Assembly: GCA_946612055.1 (NCBI GenBank)
Contig: CAMOEH010000086.1
Span: 1-10,754, forward strand
Reading direction: 5' to 3'
Origin: an uncultured Bacillota bacterium
GTDB lineage: Bacteria > Bacillota_I > Bacilli_A > RFN20 > CAG-826
Length of the DNA: 10,754 nucleotides
The position numbers were made by a program, and so were the translations under genes. The notes under the pieces were generated by a model. The model worked only from the letters and a program-made list of their open reading frames with translations. It was not told where the DNA came from and ran no database searches. Numbering within the stretch: position 1 is the stretch's first letter; each line of letters begins with the position of its first letter. Shown here in pieces: positions 4,507 through 10,754 of the stretch.

Positions 4507-6207
4507 ATGAAAAACTTGTTGTCTTCGAACAAAGTGTTTTTGTTTTTGACGGAATTCTTGGTTGGGGTGTGTTTGATGGGGGTTGAGATCGCTTCTAACC
4601 GCCTTTTCACCCCTTATGTCTCTGGCTCTCAAGTTGTTTTGACGATCGTCACGATGGTGGTCATGACGGGCATGGCTTTGGGCAATTTCCTAGGAGGACG
4701 ATTCTCCGAGAGGAAAGGCGCCCAGCTCACGTTATATATCCTTCTTGCATCGGCTGGAGTTTATGTCATTCTCGATGCTTTTTTAGGAAGGTATCTCATC
4801 GCGGGCATTTCGGCTTTACTTGCTTTATTTGTCGATGGAGGGCTCATCGTTTTGATCACGTTGATCGCTTCCTTAATCATCCTTTTTCCTCCGATGTTCA
4901 TTTTGGGGATGGTTACGCCGAATCTTATTAAATTCGCGGTCGCGGACAAAGGGTTTTCGGGCAAGATTGTCGGCTTAGTCGAATCGATGAATACGATCGG
5001 CTCGATTCTTGGGACGTTGCTACCAACGTTCGTGACGATCCCTTTCATGGGGACGCCATTAAGCTTTGCCTTGTTTGGAATGATCCTTGTTTTGCTTGGC
5101 TTGATCTATATCGGATTTGAAATCTATGGCAATTTCAAAGCCAAAAAAGTGGAAGAGCCTGCTATAAAAGAAGAGACACGTGCCCCGAAAAAAGGTGTTG
5201 TAGCCAAAATTGTCTTTGCTTCGCTTTGCCTAGGATTAGCGATTACGGGAACTGTCTTAGATGCCAAATCGGGATTCGTCTTTTGGGGAGATGGAACGAT
5301 CATCTATGAAAGCGAATCGATCTATAACTATCTGCAAGTAAGCGAAACCTCTTCGGCTTATTATTTCTCGACCAACGTCATGTTCAGCGTGCAATCCGTC
5401 CATAAGAAGGATGATTCTTTGACGGGCATGTATTATGACGAATGCCTGATGGCCGCTTATATGGCCAAACAAGAAAAAGAAGAAGAGGAGAAAGTCTCCG
5501 TTCTTGTATTAGGCAATGCAACCGGCACCTACGCTTCTTTGCTAAAGAACGAAGAGCATTACCCCTTTGAAACGGAAATCGATGGCGTCGAAATCGATCA
5601 GGCGATCATCGACCTCGGTTATCAATATTTTGGCTGCCCTAAGGACATGAATGTCTATTGCGATGATGGCCGTGCCTTTTTGCGGAAGAGCAAGAAAGAA
5701 TATGACGTCATCATGGTCGACGCTTATTCTTCTATTGCCGTCCCTTTCCAGATGACGACTGTCGAATTCTTCCAAGACGTCGCGAATCATCTTGCGCCGA
5801 ATGGGGTTATGGTCATGAACATCAATATGTATTCGGAGAAGAAGAATTCGATGAATGCCGCTTTATGTGATACGGCTTCTTCTGTTTTCGAAGAAGTGGT
5901 TGGCTATCGCGTCCAAAATAGCAGCAATTTGGAGGTGTTTGCTTGCAAAGAAAAAGGAATCATCTCGAGAATGGAAACTTGCCTTCCTTTGGTCCAAGAG
6001 CCATTTTTGAAGACAAAATTATCTCGCGTAGAAGAAAACGCTTATGTTGTCGAGGATGGAGGAATCCGTTTGTATGATTCTTCTGGAGACGTCGAAGTCA
6101 AAGCGATGTCGACTGTTGATGGCCTAATCTTTGCCGAACTCGATGGATATCGCGAGGCCTTCCGAAAAGGCGGATTAAAAGGGTTATTTGAATACCTATT
6201 CTCTTAA
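4507..6207 (+). CDS. membrane protein with C-terminal spermidine-synthase-like domain
   Basis: Of 566 residues, the first 250 or so are hydrophobic, with about seven or eight membrane segments (roughly 10-28, 43-64, 74-92, 97-108, 112-137, 160-180, 185-206, 234-252) and a charged loop at 210-230. The rest is a spermidine-synthase-like fold. SIYNYLQV at 271-278 opens it. VLVLGNATGT at 332-341 is nucleotide motif I, in a variant form (GNATG rather than GGGxG). GVEIDQAII follows at 360-368 with acidic Glu362. CDDGRAFL at 385-392 and YDVIMVDAYSS at 399-409 carry the Asp residues that contact donor and catalysis. The layout matches the 'fused MFS/spermidine synthase' proteins common in bacteria, whose substrate is mostly unknown. 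Transfer of an aminopropyl group from decarboxylated SAM is possible. No speD or speA/ speC is nearby, so polyamine synthesis is not supported by context. No clear terminator follows. Confidence 0.85.
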   Translation: MKNLLSSNKVFLFLTEFLVGVCLMGVEIASNRLFTPYVSGSQVVLTIVTMVVMTGMALGNFLGGRFSERKGAQLTLYILLASAGVYVILDAFLGRYLIAGISALLALFVDGGLIVLITLIASLIILFPPMFILGMVTPNLIKFAVADKGFSGKIVGLVESMNTIGSILGTLLPTFVTIPFMGTPLSFALFGMILVLLGLIYIGFEIYGNFKAKKVEEPAIKEETRAPKKGVVAKIVFASLCLGLAITGTVLDAKSGFVFWGDGTIIYESESIYNYLQVSETSSAYYFSTNVMFSVQSVHKKDDSLTGMYYDECLMAAYMAKQEKEEEEKVSVLVLGNATGTYASLLKNEEHYPFETEIDGVEIDQAIIDLGYQYFGCPKDMNVYCDDGRAFLRKSKKEYDVIMVDAYSSIAVPFQMTTVEFFQDVANHLAPNGVMVMNINMYSEKKNSMNAALCDTASSVFEEVVGYRVQNSSNLEVFACKEKGIISRMETCLPLVQEPFLKTKLSRVEENAYVVEDGGIRLYDSSGDVEVKAMSTVDGLIFAELDGYREAFRKGGLKGLFEYLFS

Positions 6208-6215
6208 GAGAAAGT

Positions 6216-6235
6216 TATAATAAAACCATAAGGAG
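6216..6235 (+). promoter_or_regulatory. perfect -10 box and ribosome site before the 6241 gene
   Basis: TATAAT (6216-6221) predicts a start near 6228, just before AAGGAG (6230-6235), which lies five bases from the ATG at 6241. The nearest -35-like hexamer, TTGAAT (6188-6193), is 22 bases away and too far, so the promoter is only partly supported. The gene may be transcribed both alone and by read-through. Confidence 0.4.
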
Positions 6236-6240
6236 CTATT

Positions 6241-7182
6241 ATGAATCACGAATTTAAAAAACTATTAGTCGCTTTAGAAGCTTATCGCCTTCGTCAAGAC
6301 CTTGTCTATATCGAGGAAGGGATCAAAGAAAACGTCCAAGTCGAGAAAAAGGAAGACGATGGTTTCTTTAAGAAAATCGGGAAATCGATGTCGAATTCCG
6401 TCAAGAAAAGCCGGACCGAAAATCTTGAGAAATCCAAGAAGGCGGATGAAGATCGCCTTCAGGATATCGCTTCCGTGTACGGGAATCTTGTTTCCGACCA
6501 CGTCGAATTGAAAAATGCGATTGATGCCATCATTAAAAACGATAACGATCGCCTTCTTTTCGCCTGCGCTTATTTGCTAAGCGATAAAAACGAATACGAA
6601 GAGAAAGATAAGACGCGTGGAGATGTTTCTTTCCTCCTTTTTGGAGATGCCAAGAAGCTTTCTGAAGTCAGCAAAGCAGCCTTCTCCCACGCCGCCCAAG
6701 TGACTCCTGGTGTCTTTGGATCAATGAAAGGCAGCGAAGCGGTCATCTATGCTTTGCAAGGATATCTATCTTCTTCTAGGAATGGCGATTGCGCCTATTG
6801 CTTGGCCCATAATGATTTCGATGGTGTTGCTATCGATGAAGCGGTGGCCAAAGCCGCGATCGCTTTGGAAGCCATCTTGCTTATGGGCAACAAGAACATG
6901 CCCTATTGCAAAGACGATGGCGTCTTGGCAGAAGAAGCCTTCTTTGCCTTGAGCCGTAATGATCTATGTGCTGCTTTAGCGTTAAGAAGCTATCTCCTTA
7001 CGCTTCAAAAAGAAGAAAGCGACTTCCTCGATCAAGTCAAATCCATCCTCCGTTCTCTTTCCTTGCTCCGCTATGAAGCCGAAGTTCTCCGCATCGTCGA
7101 GAAGAAAGACATCGATTCGACGAAAGACAAAATCGCCATCATCGATTTGGCCATCGAACACATCGCCAATCTTCTTAAATAA
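6241..7182 (+). CDS. hypothetical helical protein, 313 residues
   Basis: I do not recognise this protein. It has no signal peptide or membrane segment and appears to be almost all helix. Residues 1-35 and 60-100 look like amphipathic or coiled helices. Between them, 36-59 is a charged, Lys-rich stretch containing FFKKIGKSMSNSVKKS, which could touch membrane or nucleic acid. Residues 102-118 (DRLLFACAYLLSDKNEY) and 200-260 (Ala- and Leu-rich, with LEAILLMGNKN and LCAALALRSYLL) suggest helical hairpin packing. Five Cys are present (109, 184, 187, 223, 243); Cys184-x-x-Cys187 is the only CxxC pair and no zinc-binding set is evident. AAGGAG is five bases before the ATG. Codon use resembles the neighbours, so it looks native. 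It follows the spermidine-synthase-like gene by 33 bases and ends next to the response-regulator remnant. The frame is real; the function is unknown. Confidence 0.75.
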   Translation: MNHEFKKLLVALEAYRLRQDLVYIEEGIKENVQVEKKEDDGFFKKIGKSMSNSVKKSRTENLEKSKKADEDRLQDIASVYGNLVSDHVELKNAIDAIIKNDNDRLLFACAYLLSDKNEYEEKDKTRGDVSFLLFGDAKKLSEVSKAAFSHAAQVTPGVFGSMKGSEAVIYALQGYLSSSRNGDCAYCLAHNDFDGVAIDEAVAKAAIALEAILLMGNKNMPYCKDDGVLAEEAFFALSRNDLCAALALRSYLLTLQKEESDFLDQVKSILRSLSLLRYEAEVLRIVEKKDIDSTKDKIAIIDLAIEHIANLLK

Positions 7183-7183
7183 G

Positions 7184-7199
7184 AAAAAGGCTACTGCCT
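7184..7199 (-). terminator. weak terminator-like hairpin after the response-regulator remnant
   Basis: On the minus strand AGGC-AGTA-GCCT (7199-7188) is followed by four further T (7187-7184), then CTTATTT. The stem is only four pairs. It overlaps the stop codon of the remnant, so it could be the original gene's terminator brought close by an internal deletion. It has no T-run on the plus strand and does not serve the 6241 gene. Confidence 0.35.
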
Positions 7200-7382
7200 C
7201 CGATGAAAGGGGACATGTGGTATCATCACGCCAAGAATTAAAGCATCGAAAGGCTCATCATGGATTTTGTTGATGGCTTGCAGCCCATCGTAAGCGCAGG
7301 AAACATCGTATTTGGCGTATTCCAAGACGCGTTTGACCGCCATCGAGAGATCGCGGTCGTCTTCGGCTAGCAACAGCTTCAT
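7191..7382 (-). pseudogene. remnant of an OmpR/PhoB-type response regulator receiver domain
   Basis: The minus-strand frame from the ATG at 7382 encodes 63 residues that begin as a typical receiver domain: MKLLLAEDDRDLS with the acidic pair at 7-9, then VKRVLEYAKYDVSCAYDGLQA at 17-37 and FDALIL at 45-50. The next residue should be the phospho-acceptor Asp but is Gly51. The expected MMPxxDG region reads VMIPHVPFHRRQ and stops. The rest of the receiver, including the Thr/Ser and Lys switch residues, and the whole winged-helix output domain are missing. A good ribosome site (AGGAG at about 7396-7392) still precedes the ATG. Both the 5' control signal and the reading frame survive, so decay is recent or the short peptide is kept. 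No histidine kinase gene is nearby. The family match is sure; loss of normal response-regulator function is very likely. Confidence 0.8.
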
Positions 7383-7456
7383 AATCTTTTCTCCTGCCAT
7401 CATTTTATTGGCTTTGCCTAAAAAGTACTTAAATAAAGTTATCTTTCGCTCAAGTT

Positions 7457-7485
7457 AGGATAAAATTTGTTATCCTTCTATAGAA
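7457..7485. promoter_or_regulatory. two adjacent palindromes before the DUF5662 gene
   Basis: AGGATAA (7457-7463) and TTATCCT (7470-7476) form a 7-6-7 inverted repeat. The perfect 10-base palindrome TTCTATAGAA (7476-7485) shares its last base. A -10-like TAAAAT (7461-7466) lies within the first repeat, giving a start near 7472, so the elements could be operators or a leader hairpin. No clear -35 is visible. The region also lies upstream of the minus-strand response-regulator remnant. Confidence 0.4.
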
Positions 7486-7492
7486 GATTGAT

Positions 7493-8104
7493 ATGGGAAA
7501 AGGACTAAAACATTTACACCTAATCAATAAACACCGTCATCGCGTCATCGCTAACGGCTTTCATTGCGGCATCTTTTTCCATTGCCTTTTCCACGATTTG
7601 AGCAAATATAGCCATCCCGAATTCTCGCAATCGAAGCGCTTTTATGTTGGGGACCATTCTCCGGTATTCGAGCAGCGGTTAAGGAATGGCTATTTTTCAA
7701 CCATCTGCCAACACCATACCAAACGGAACAAACACCATTGGGAATATTGGACTGATTTCTTCTATGGCAATTTGGTCGTGATGACGATGCCTTGGGTATA
7801 TGCGACCGAGTATGTATGCGACGTCATCTCGGCTTCGAAAACCTATAACGAATCTTCCTTTCGCTTAGAAACGCCGTTGCTATATTTCCGAAAACACGTT
7901 GGGAAATATTATATGACAACAGCAACCAAAGAATATATTCTTTGGGCTTTGTCTCGATATGCAGAGATGGGCTTCAAAGGCCTCAAAAAGAAAGACACGA
8001 AAAAGAAATACGAAGAGATTGTTTCCACCCACCCAAAGGTGGAGCTAATCTCCTCCCTCCATCCTGAGGAAGGTTTGCCTTCTTTGGTTGAAGGTATAAA
8101 ATAG
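7493..8104 (+). CDS. DUF5662 family protein
   Basis: The 203-residue product matches my memory of the DUF5662 pattern in Bacillota: an N-terminal helix with HLHLINKHRHRV, the HDLSKYSHPEF motif at 34-44, GYFSTICQHHTKRNKHHWEYW at 66-86, the ATEYVCDVISASKTYN stretch at 104-119 and a final helix carrying LLYFRKH. The His-Asp-x-x-Lys and paired His residues (34, 74, 75, 81, 82) with Asp110 recall the metal site of HD-type phosphohydrolases, but the family has no proven function that I know of. It has no signal peptide or membrane segment; the C-terminus (165-203) is Lys-rich and looks flexible. The ribosome site is weak (AGAAG at 7482-7486). Only 24 bases separate it from the first Trk gene, so they are probably co-transcribed. 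Family call good; function unknown. Confidence 0.8.
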   Translation: MGKGLKHLHLINKHRHRVIANGFHCGIFFHCLFHDLSKYSHPEFSQSKRFYVGDHSPVFEQRLRNGYFSTICQHHTKRNKHHWEYWTDFFYGNLVVMTMPWVYATEYVCDVISASKTYNESSFRLETPLLYFRKHVGKYYMTTATKEYILWALSRYAEMGFKGLKKKDTKKKYEEIVSTHPKVELISSLHPEEGLPSLVEGIK

Positions 8105-8128
8105 TCGCGCCACATAGTGGGGTAATGC

Positions 8129-8542
8129 ATGAAGAACAAAACCATCGTCATCGGCTGCGGTAGGCTAGGATCGGCCATCGCAAGCTATTCTTCCCAGAAA
8201 GGGGAAAGTGTCATTGTCTTAGACAACCAGAAGAAATCTTTCGATCGTCTATCCGATATTTTTTCGGGCTATACAATCGCTTGTGATGCAACGGATATTG
8301 ACGAATTGATTGATGCCGGAATCGAGAACGCGCGTTCGGTGATCATCACCACCGGAGATGATAACGTCAATTTGCTTTTGGCCATCGCCTGCGCCGATTT
8401 ATTTCATGTCCCCTATATTTATGTCCGTTTCGATGATCCTTCCGCCGGATTGCTCATTCAAGGGAAACCGATTCACCCGATCTTCCCCTTCCAGCTTTCG
8501 CGGGATCGCTTCTCCATTTTGCAATCGGGGGCCGAAAAATGA
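8129..8542 (+). CDS. TrkA-like potassium-uptake regulator, RCK-N domain only
   Basis: The 137-residue cytoplasmic protein is one Rossmann-type RCK-N domain. IVIGCGRLGSAIA at 6-18 is the GxGxxG nucleotide loop. Asp32 ends strand 2 where the ribose is held. ACDATDIDELIDAGIENA at 51-68 and ITTGDDNVNLLLA at 73-85 are classical TrkA/KtrA motifs. After residue 105 the sequence leaves the family pattern, and the RCK-C domain of a normal KtrA (about 220 residues) is absent. RCK proteins form a ring under the TrkH/KtrB channel and gate it in response to NAD(H) or ATP/ADP. This one probably works with the next protein, with which it overlaps by four bases (ATGA). GTGGGG (8117-8122) is a modest ribosome site. 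An upstream ATG at 8125 is out of frame. Role in K+ uptake is sure at family level; the division of labour is inferred. Confidence 0.9.
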   Translation: MKNKTIVIGCGRLGSAIASYSSQKGESVIVLDNQKKSFDRLSDIFSGYTIACDATDIDELIDAGIENARSVIITTGDDNVNLLLAIACADLFHVPYIYVRFDDPSAGLLIQGKPIHPIFPFQLSRDRFSILQSGAEK

Positions 8543-9348
8543 AAATCGTCATTGCTGGAGGGAATTCCCAAGCCGAATTCATCGTTGCCAACTTCAAGGG
8601 GAAGGGGAACGAGCTCATCGTCATCAACCCCAACAAAGACGTTGCCGATTCGATTTTGAAACGTTGCCGCGTTCCGGTTTATGTTGGCTCTCCTTGGCGT
8701 AAATACGCTCTTGAAGAAACCGATTCTTATGATGCGGACGTCTTCATCGCTTTATGCGATAAAGATACCGATAATTTCGCTTCTTGCACCTTAGCCAAGC
8801 GCTGCTTCAACGCCAGGAAGACCATCTGCGTCGTCTCTAACCCGAAAAACGTCGATCTTTATACAAAGCTTGGCATCGATTCCGTCATTTCTTCTACTTA
8901 TTTGCTTTCAGAATCGATTCAACGTTCTTCCTCGGTCGAATCGATGATCAAGACGCTATCCTTAGATAACGATAAGGTCAATGTCATCGAGGCGACGATT
9001 TTGTCGAAGCACCGTATCTGCGATAAGAAGATTATGGAGATCGGCTTCCCGAAATACGCTTCGATCGCGGCTATCTACCGTAATTACCAAATCATCATTC
9101 CTAACGGCCAAATCGAATTGAAGGCCAAAGACGTCTTGCTCGTGGTCACGGCCAAAGAAAACCAAAAGAAGATTTTGGCTTATCTACAAGCCGAGAAAGA
9201 TTTCGAGCCACTTAAAGAAGAAGAGCCGGTTGTCGAAGAGACTAAGAAAAAGCCCATGCGCTCAGTTGCTAAAGCCATCAAAGAAGGCGTGAAAGCCGTC
9301 AAAAAGAAACGGGAAGCCTCCAAAGAGAAGAAAAAAGCGAAAAAATGA
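8539..9348 (+). CDS. TrkA-like regulator, degenerate RCK-N plus RCK-C, basic tail
   Basis: The 269 residues hold three parts. Residues 1-125 are an RCK-N fold, but the nucleotide loop reads AGGNSQAEF at 6-14 instead of GxGxxG, and strand 2 ends VINPN rather than with an acidic residue, so this copy may bind nucleotide poorly. DADVFIALCDKDTDNFASC at 65-83 and LGIDSVISST at 111-120 confirm the family. Residues 146-215 are the RCK-C domain (VIEATILSKHRICDKKIMEI, then LKAKDVLLVVTAKENQKKI). Residues 219-269 are a tail, first acidic (EEEPVVEE) and then strongly Lys-rich, absent from usual TrkA or KtrA. The preceding protein has the intact loop but lacks RCK-C, so the two are complementary. It overlaps both the upstream and the trkH gene by four bases. 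E. coli TrkA holds N-C-N-C in one chain; here the units are split and the first C is missing. Confidence 0.88.
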   Translation: MKIVIAGGNSQAEFIVANFKGKGNELIVINPNKDVADSILKRCRVPVYVGSPWRKYALEETDSYDADVFIALCDKDTDNFASCTLAKRCFNARKTICVVSNPKNVDLYTKLGIDSVISSTYLLSESIQRSSSVESMIKTLSLDNDKVNVIEATILSKHRICDKKIMEIGFPKYASIAAIYRNYQIIIPNGQIELKAKDVLLVVTAKENQKKILAYLQAEKDFEPLKEEEPVVEETKKKPMRSVAKAIKEGVKAVKKKREASKEKKKAKK

Positions 9349-10754
9349 ATCGATTGAAGAAAGAAGTAACGGGTTTTCGTCTGGTTTTTGGGTATCTAGG
9401 AATCTTTTTTGTTTTCCTTTCTTTGCTCAATGCCCTCCCTTTGATCTTTCTTGCTTTCTTCCCAGAAGAGTGGAGAGCAGCGATCCCTTTCTCTATTTCT
9501 GCGGGAAGCTGCCTTGTTTTGGGATTGATCCTTTATTTCGGCTTCATTTTCAAGCGTCCTAAGGCACGGTTCCAACGCTTCGAGGAATCCTTGCTTCTTA
9601 TCTTGATTTGGGTAATGGCCGTCATTAGTGGTGCATTGCCTTTCTTTGTTGCCAATTTGATGGGCAATATGACGATGGGTTTCAGCGAATCGATCTTCGA
9701 ATCGGCTTCGGCTTATTCGACGACGGGATTAACCATCTTCAAAGATTATTTGGATACAAATGTTTTAGGGGCTGCCGCTCCCTTAGGAGAAGGGGTATCG
9801 TTCTGCCCACATATCTTCACCTATCACCGCGCCCAAATGCAATTCGTTGGGGGCGTGGGCTTGGTTTTGCTTGTTGCTAGCGTCTTAGGAGGACAAGGAG
9901 GAACCTCTCTTTATGTCACCGAAGGCCATAGCGACAAATTGCTTCCTCACCTTGGCAAATCGGCTAAATTGATCTTCGGCATCTATTTGCTATATACGGT
10001 GATTGGCGTGATTGCCTTGGTCTTTTCGGGGATGCCATGGTTTGAAGCCATCTGCACTTCGATGTCTTCTCTTTCTGGCGGTGGCTTCTCCCCTCGAAGC
10101 GAGAATATCTACGCTTACCGGGCTTTCGAAGGGACCGTAATGCCTGGATCTTTTGTGCCAGTTCATCCCTTAGCCATCGAAGCGATTGTTTCGATCCTCG
10201 TCATCCTTTCTTGCATCAGCTTCGTTCTCCATACGTTCTTGTTGCGGGGAAGGTTTAAGCAATTCTTCAAAGACGATGAAATCCGTTATGCTTCCGCGAT
10301 GATCGGGACGTTTATGATCGTTGCTTTCTTTGGGGCTTGCACGAACATCAATATCGAACTCGCGGATAATCCCTTCTTCTATAACGCGGGATATATCGCT
10401 AGAGATACGGCTTTCTATATGATCCAAGCGGCAACCAACGCAGGGTTTACCAATACTCCATTGACCCGTTATCTCGAGTTAGGGAAACCGCTTCTATATC
10501 TATGCACGATCCTCATGATCGTCGGCGGTGGAGCAGGAAGCTGTGCGGGTGGTATCAAGCAATACCGTATGACGATTGCTTTCAAAGACCTCATCCATAA
10601 ATTGCGCTTCCGCTTTGCTCCATCCAGGCAAAGATATCCGAAGACCACCTATCGTTATGGCGAAAGAAGAGAGCTTACTTCTGAGATGAGCAAGGAAGCT
10701 TACAATTACATCCTCTTGTTCTTGATGGTCTTTGTCTTGATGGTGACGACATTA
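9345..10754 (+). CDS. trkH: TrkH-family potassium transporter (C-terminus outside window)
   Basis: The frame is open from the ATG at 9345 to the window end, giving 470 residues of a membrane protein with the four-fold M1-P-M2 layout of TrkH/KtrB. P-loop 1 is SAYSTTGLT at 122-130. P-loop 2 is SLSGGGFSP at 242-250. P-loop 3 is ATNAGFTNTP at 363-372. P-loop 4 is GGGAGSCAGGIKQYR at 394-408, with Cys400 where most relatives have Thr. The filter glycines are all present. The stretch HRAQMQFVGGVGLVLL at 161-176 corresponds to the conserved segment after P1. A cytoplasmic basic loop lies at about 410-442. The protein takes up K+ and is gated by the two RCK proteins encoded just before it; its start overlaps the second by four bases. 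TrkH proteins are usually near 480 residues, so only the last helix is likely missing, if length is normal. Confidence 0.95.
   Translation, partial: MNRLKKEVTGFRLVFGYLGIFFVFLSLLNALPLIFLAFFPEEWRAAIPFSISAGSCLVLGLILYFGFIFKRPKARFQRFEESLLLILIWVMAVISGALPFFVANLMGNMTMGFSESIFESASAYSTTGLTIFKDYLDTNVLGAAAPLGEGVSFCPHIFTYHRAQMQFVGGVGLVLLVASVLGGQGGTSLYVTEGHSDKLLPHLGKSAKLIFGIYLLYTVIGVIALVFSGMPWFEAICTSMSSLSGGGFSPRSENIYAYRAFEGTVMPGSFVPVHPLAIEAIVSILVILSCISFVLHTFLLRGRFKQFFKDDEIRYASAMIGTFMIVAFFGACTNINIELADNPFFYNAGYIARDTAFYMIQAATNAGFTNTPLTRYLELGKPLLYLCTILMIVGGGAGSCAGGIKQYRMTIAFKDLIHKLRFRFAPSRQRYPKTTYRYGERRELTSEMSKEAYNYILLFLMVFVLMVTTL

Noticed and set aside
4761..5048. Minus-strand open frame of 95 codons
   Set aside because: Shadow of the membrane domain of the spermidine-synthase-like gene; no ribosome site or recognisable motif.
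6199..6212. Palindrome TTCTCTTAAGAGAA at the end of the spermidine-synthase-like gene
   Set aside because: A perfect palindrome of 14 bases, but with no T-run on either side. It spans the stop codon and is short enough to be chance.
7172..7185. Inverted repeat TTCTT/AAGAA at the end of the 313-residue gene as a terminator
   Set aside because: Five A/T-rich pairs with no following T-run on the plus strand.
10170..10427. Minus-strand open frame of 85 codons
   Set aside because: Shadow of trkH, whose P-loops run through this stretch in the plus frame.
1..10754. Alternative genetic code (TGA as Trp), because the gene content could suggest a Mollicutes relative
   Set aside because: Trp is TGG in all genes and no in-frame TGA occurs in them; TGA ends the COG2407, antitoxin and both TrkA-like genes.

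Overview
The window looks like the chromosome of a low-to-moderate GC Gram-positive bacterium of the Bacillota (Firmicutes). Support for this is strong Shine-Dalgarno sites (AAGGAGG, GGAGG), CCA-encoding tRNA genes, and the protein families present: DUF5662, membrane spermidine-synthase-like protein, RelB/RelE, split Trk/Ktr proteins. The code is standard: Trp is TGG and TGA is used as a stop by at least four genes, so this is not a Mycoplasma-type code. Closer placement, for example an uncultured gut Bacilli lineage, would be a guess.

Left part (1-2419): a divergent pair. On the minus strand is the start of a lipoprotein HAD phosphatase that runs off the window. On the plus strand is a two-gene operon, a FucI/AraA-like protein (COG2407) and methionine sulfoxide reductase msrA, overlapping by 4 bases. 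Between the two units lies a perfect 9-1-9 palindrome whose core fits the 7-1-7 box of Fur/PerR/Zur regulators. It overlaps the expected -35 regions on both sides.

Middle (2419-4441): the msrA terminator, which also carries a candidate tRNA promoter; tRNA-Val(CAC) with a damaged-looking T arm; a perfect tRNA-Thr(TGT); a strong terminator; a RelB/RelE-like toxin-antitoxin pair with a candidate operator; and a single-chain fusion of an Xre-type helix-turn-helix domain to a complete cysteine synthase. The fusion is the most unusual gene here.

Right part (4507-10754): a membrane protein with a cytoplasmic spermidine-synthase-like domain; an unrecognised helical 313-residue protein; a minus-strand remnant of an OmpR-type response regulator whose phospho-acceptor Asp is Gly; a DUF5662 protein; and a potassium-uptake operon. 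The operon comprises an RCK-N-only TrkA-like protein, an RCK-N plus RCK-C TrkA-like protein with a basic tail, and TrkH, which is cut by the window end. The three Trk genes overlap by 4 bases at each junction.

No CRISPR array, insertion sequence, phage gene or large new multi-gene system is visible. The best leads are the HTH-CysK fusion, the Fur-type box ahead of msrA, the degenerate tRNA-Val with its terminator-embedded promoter, the split TrkA and the response-regulator remnant.
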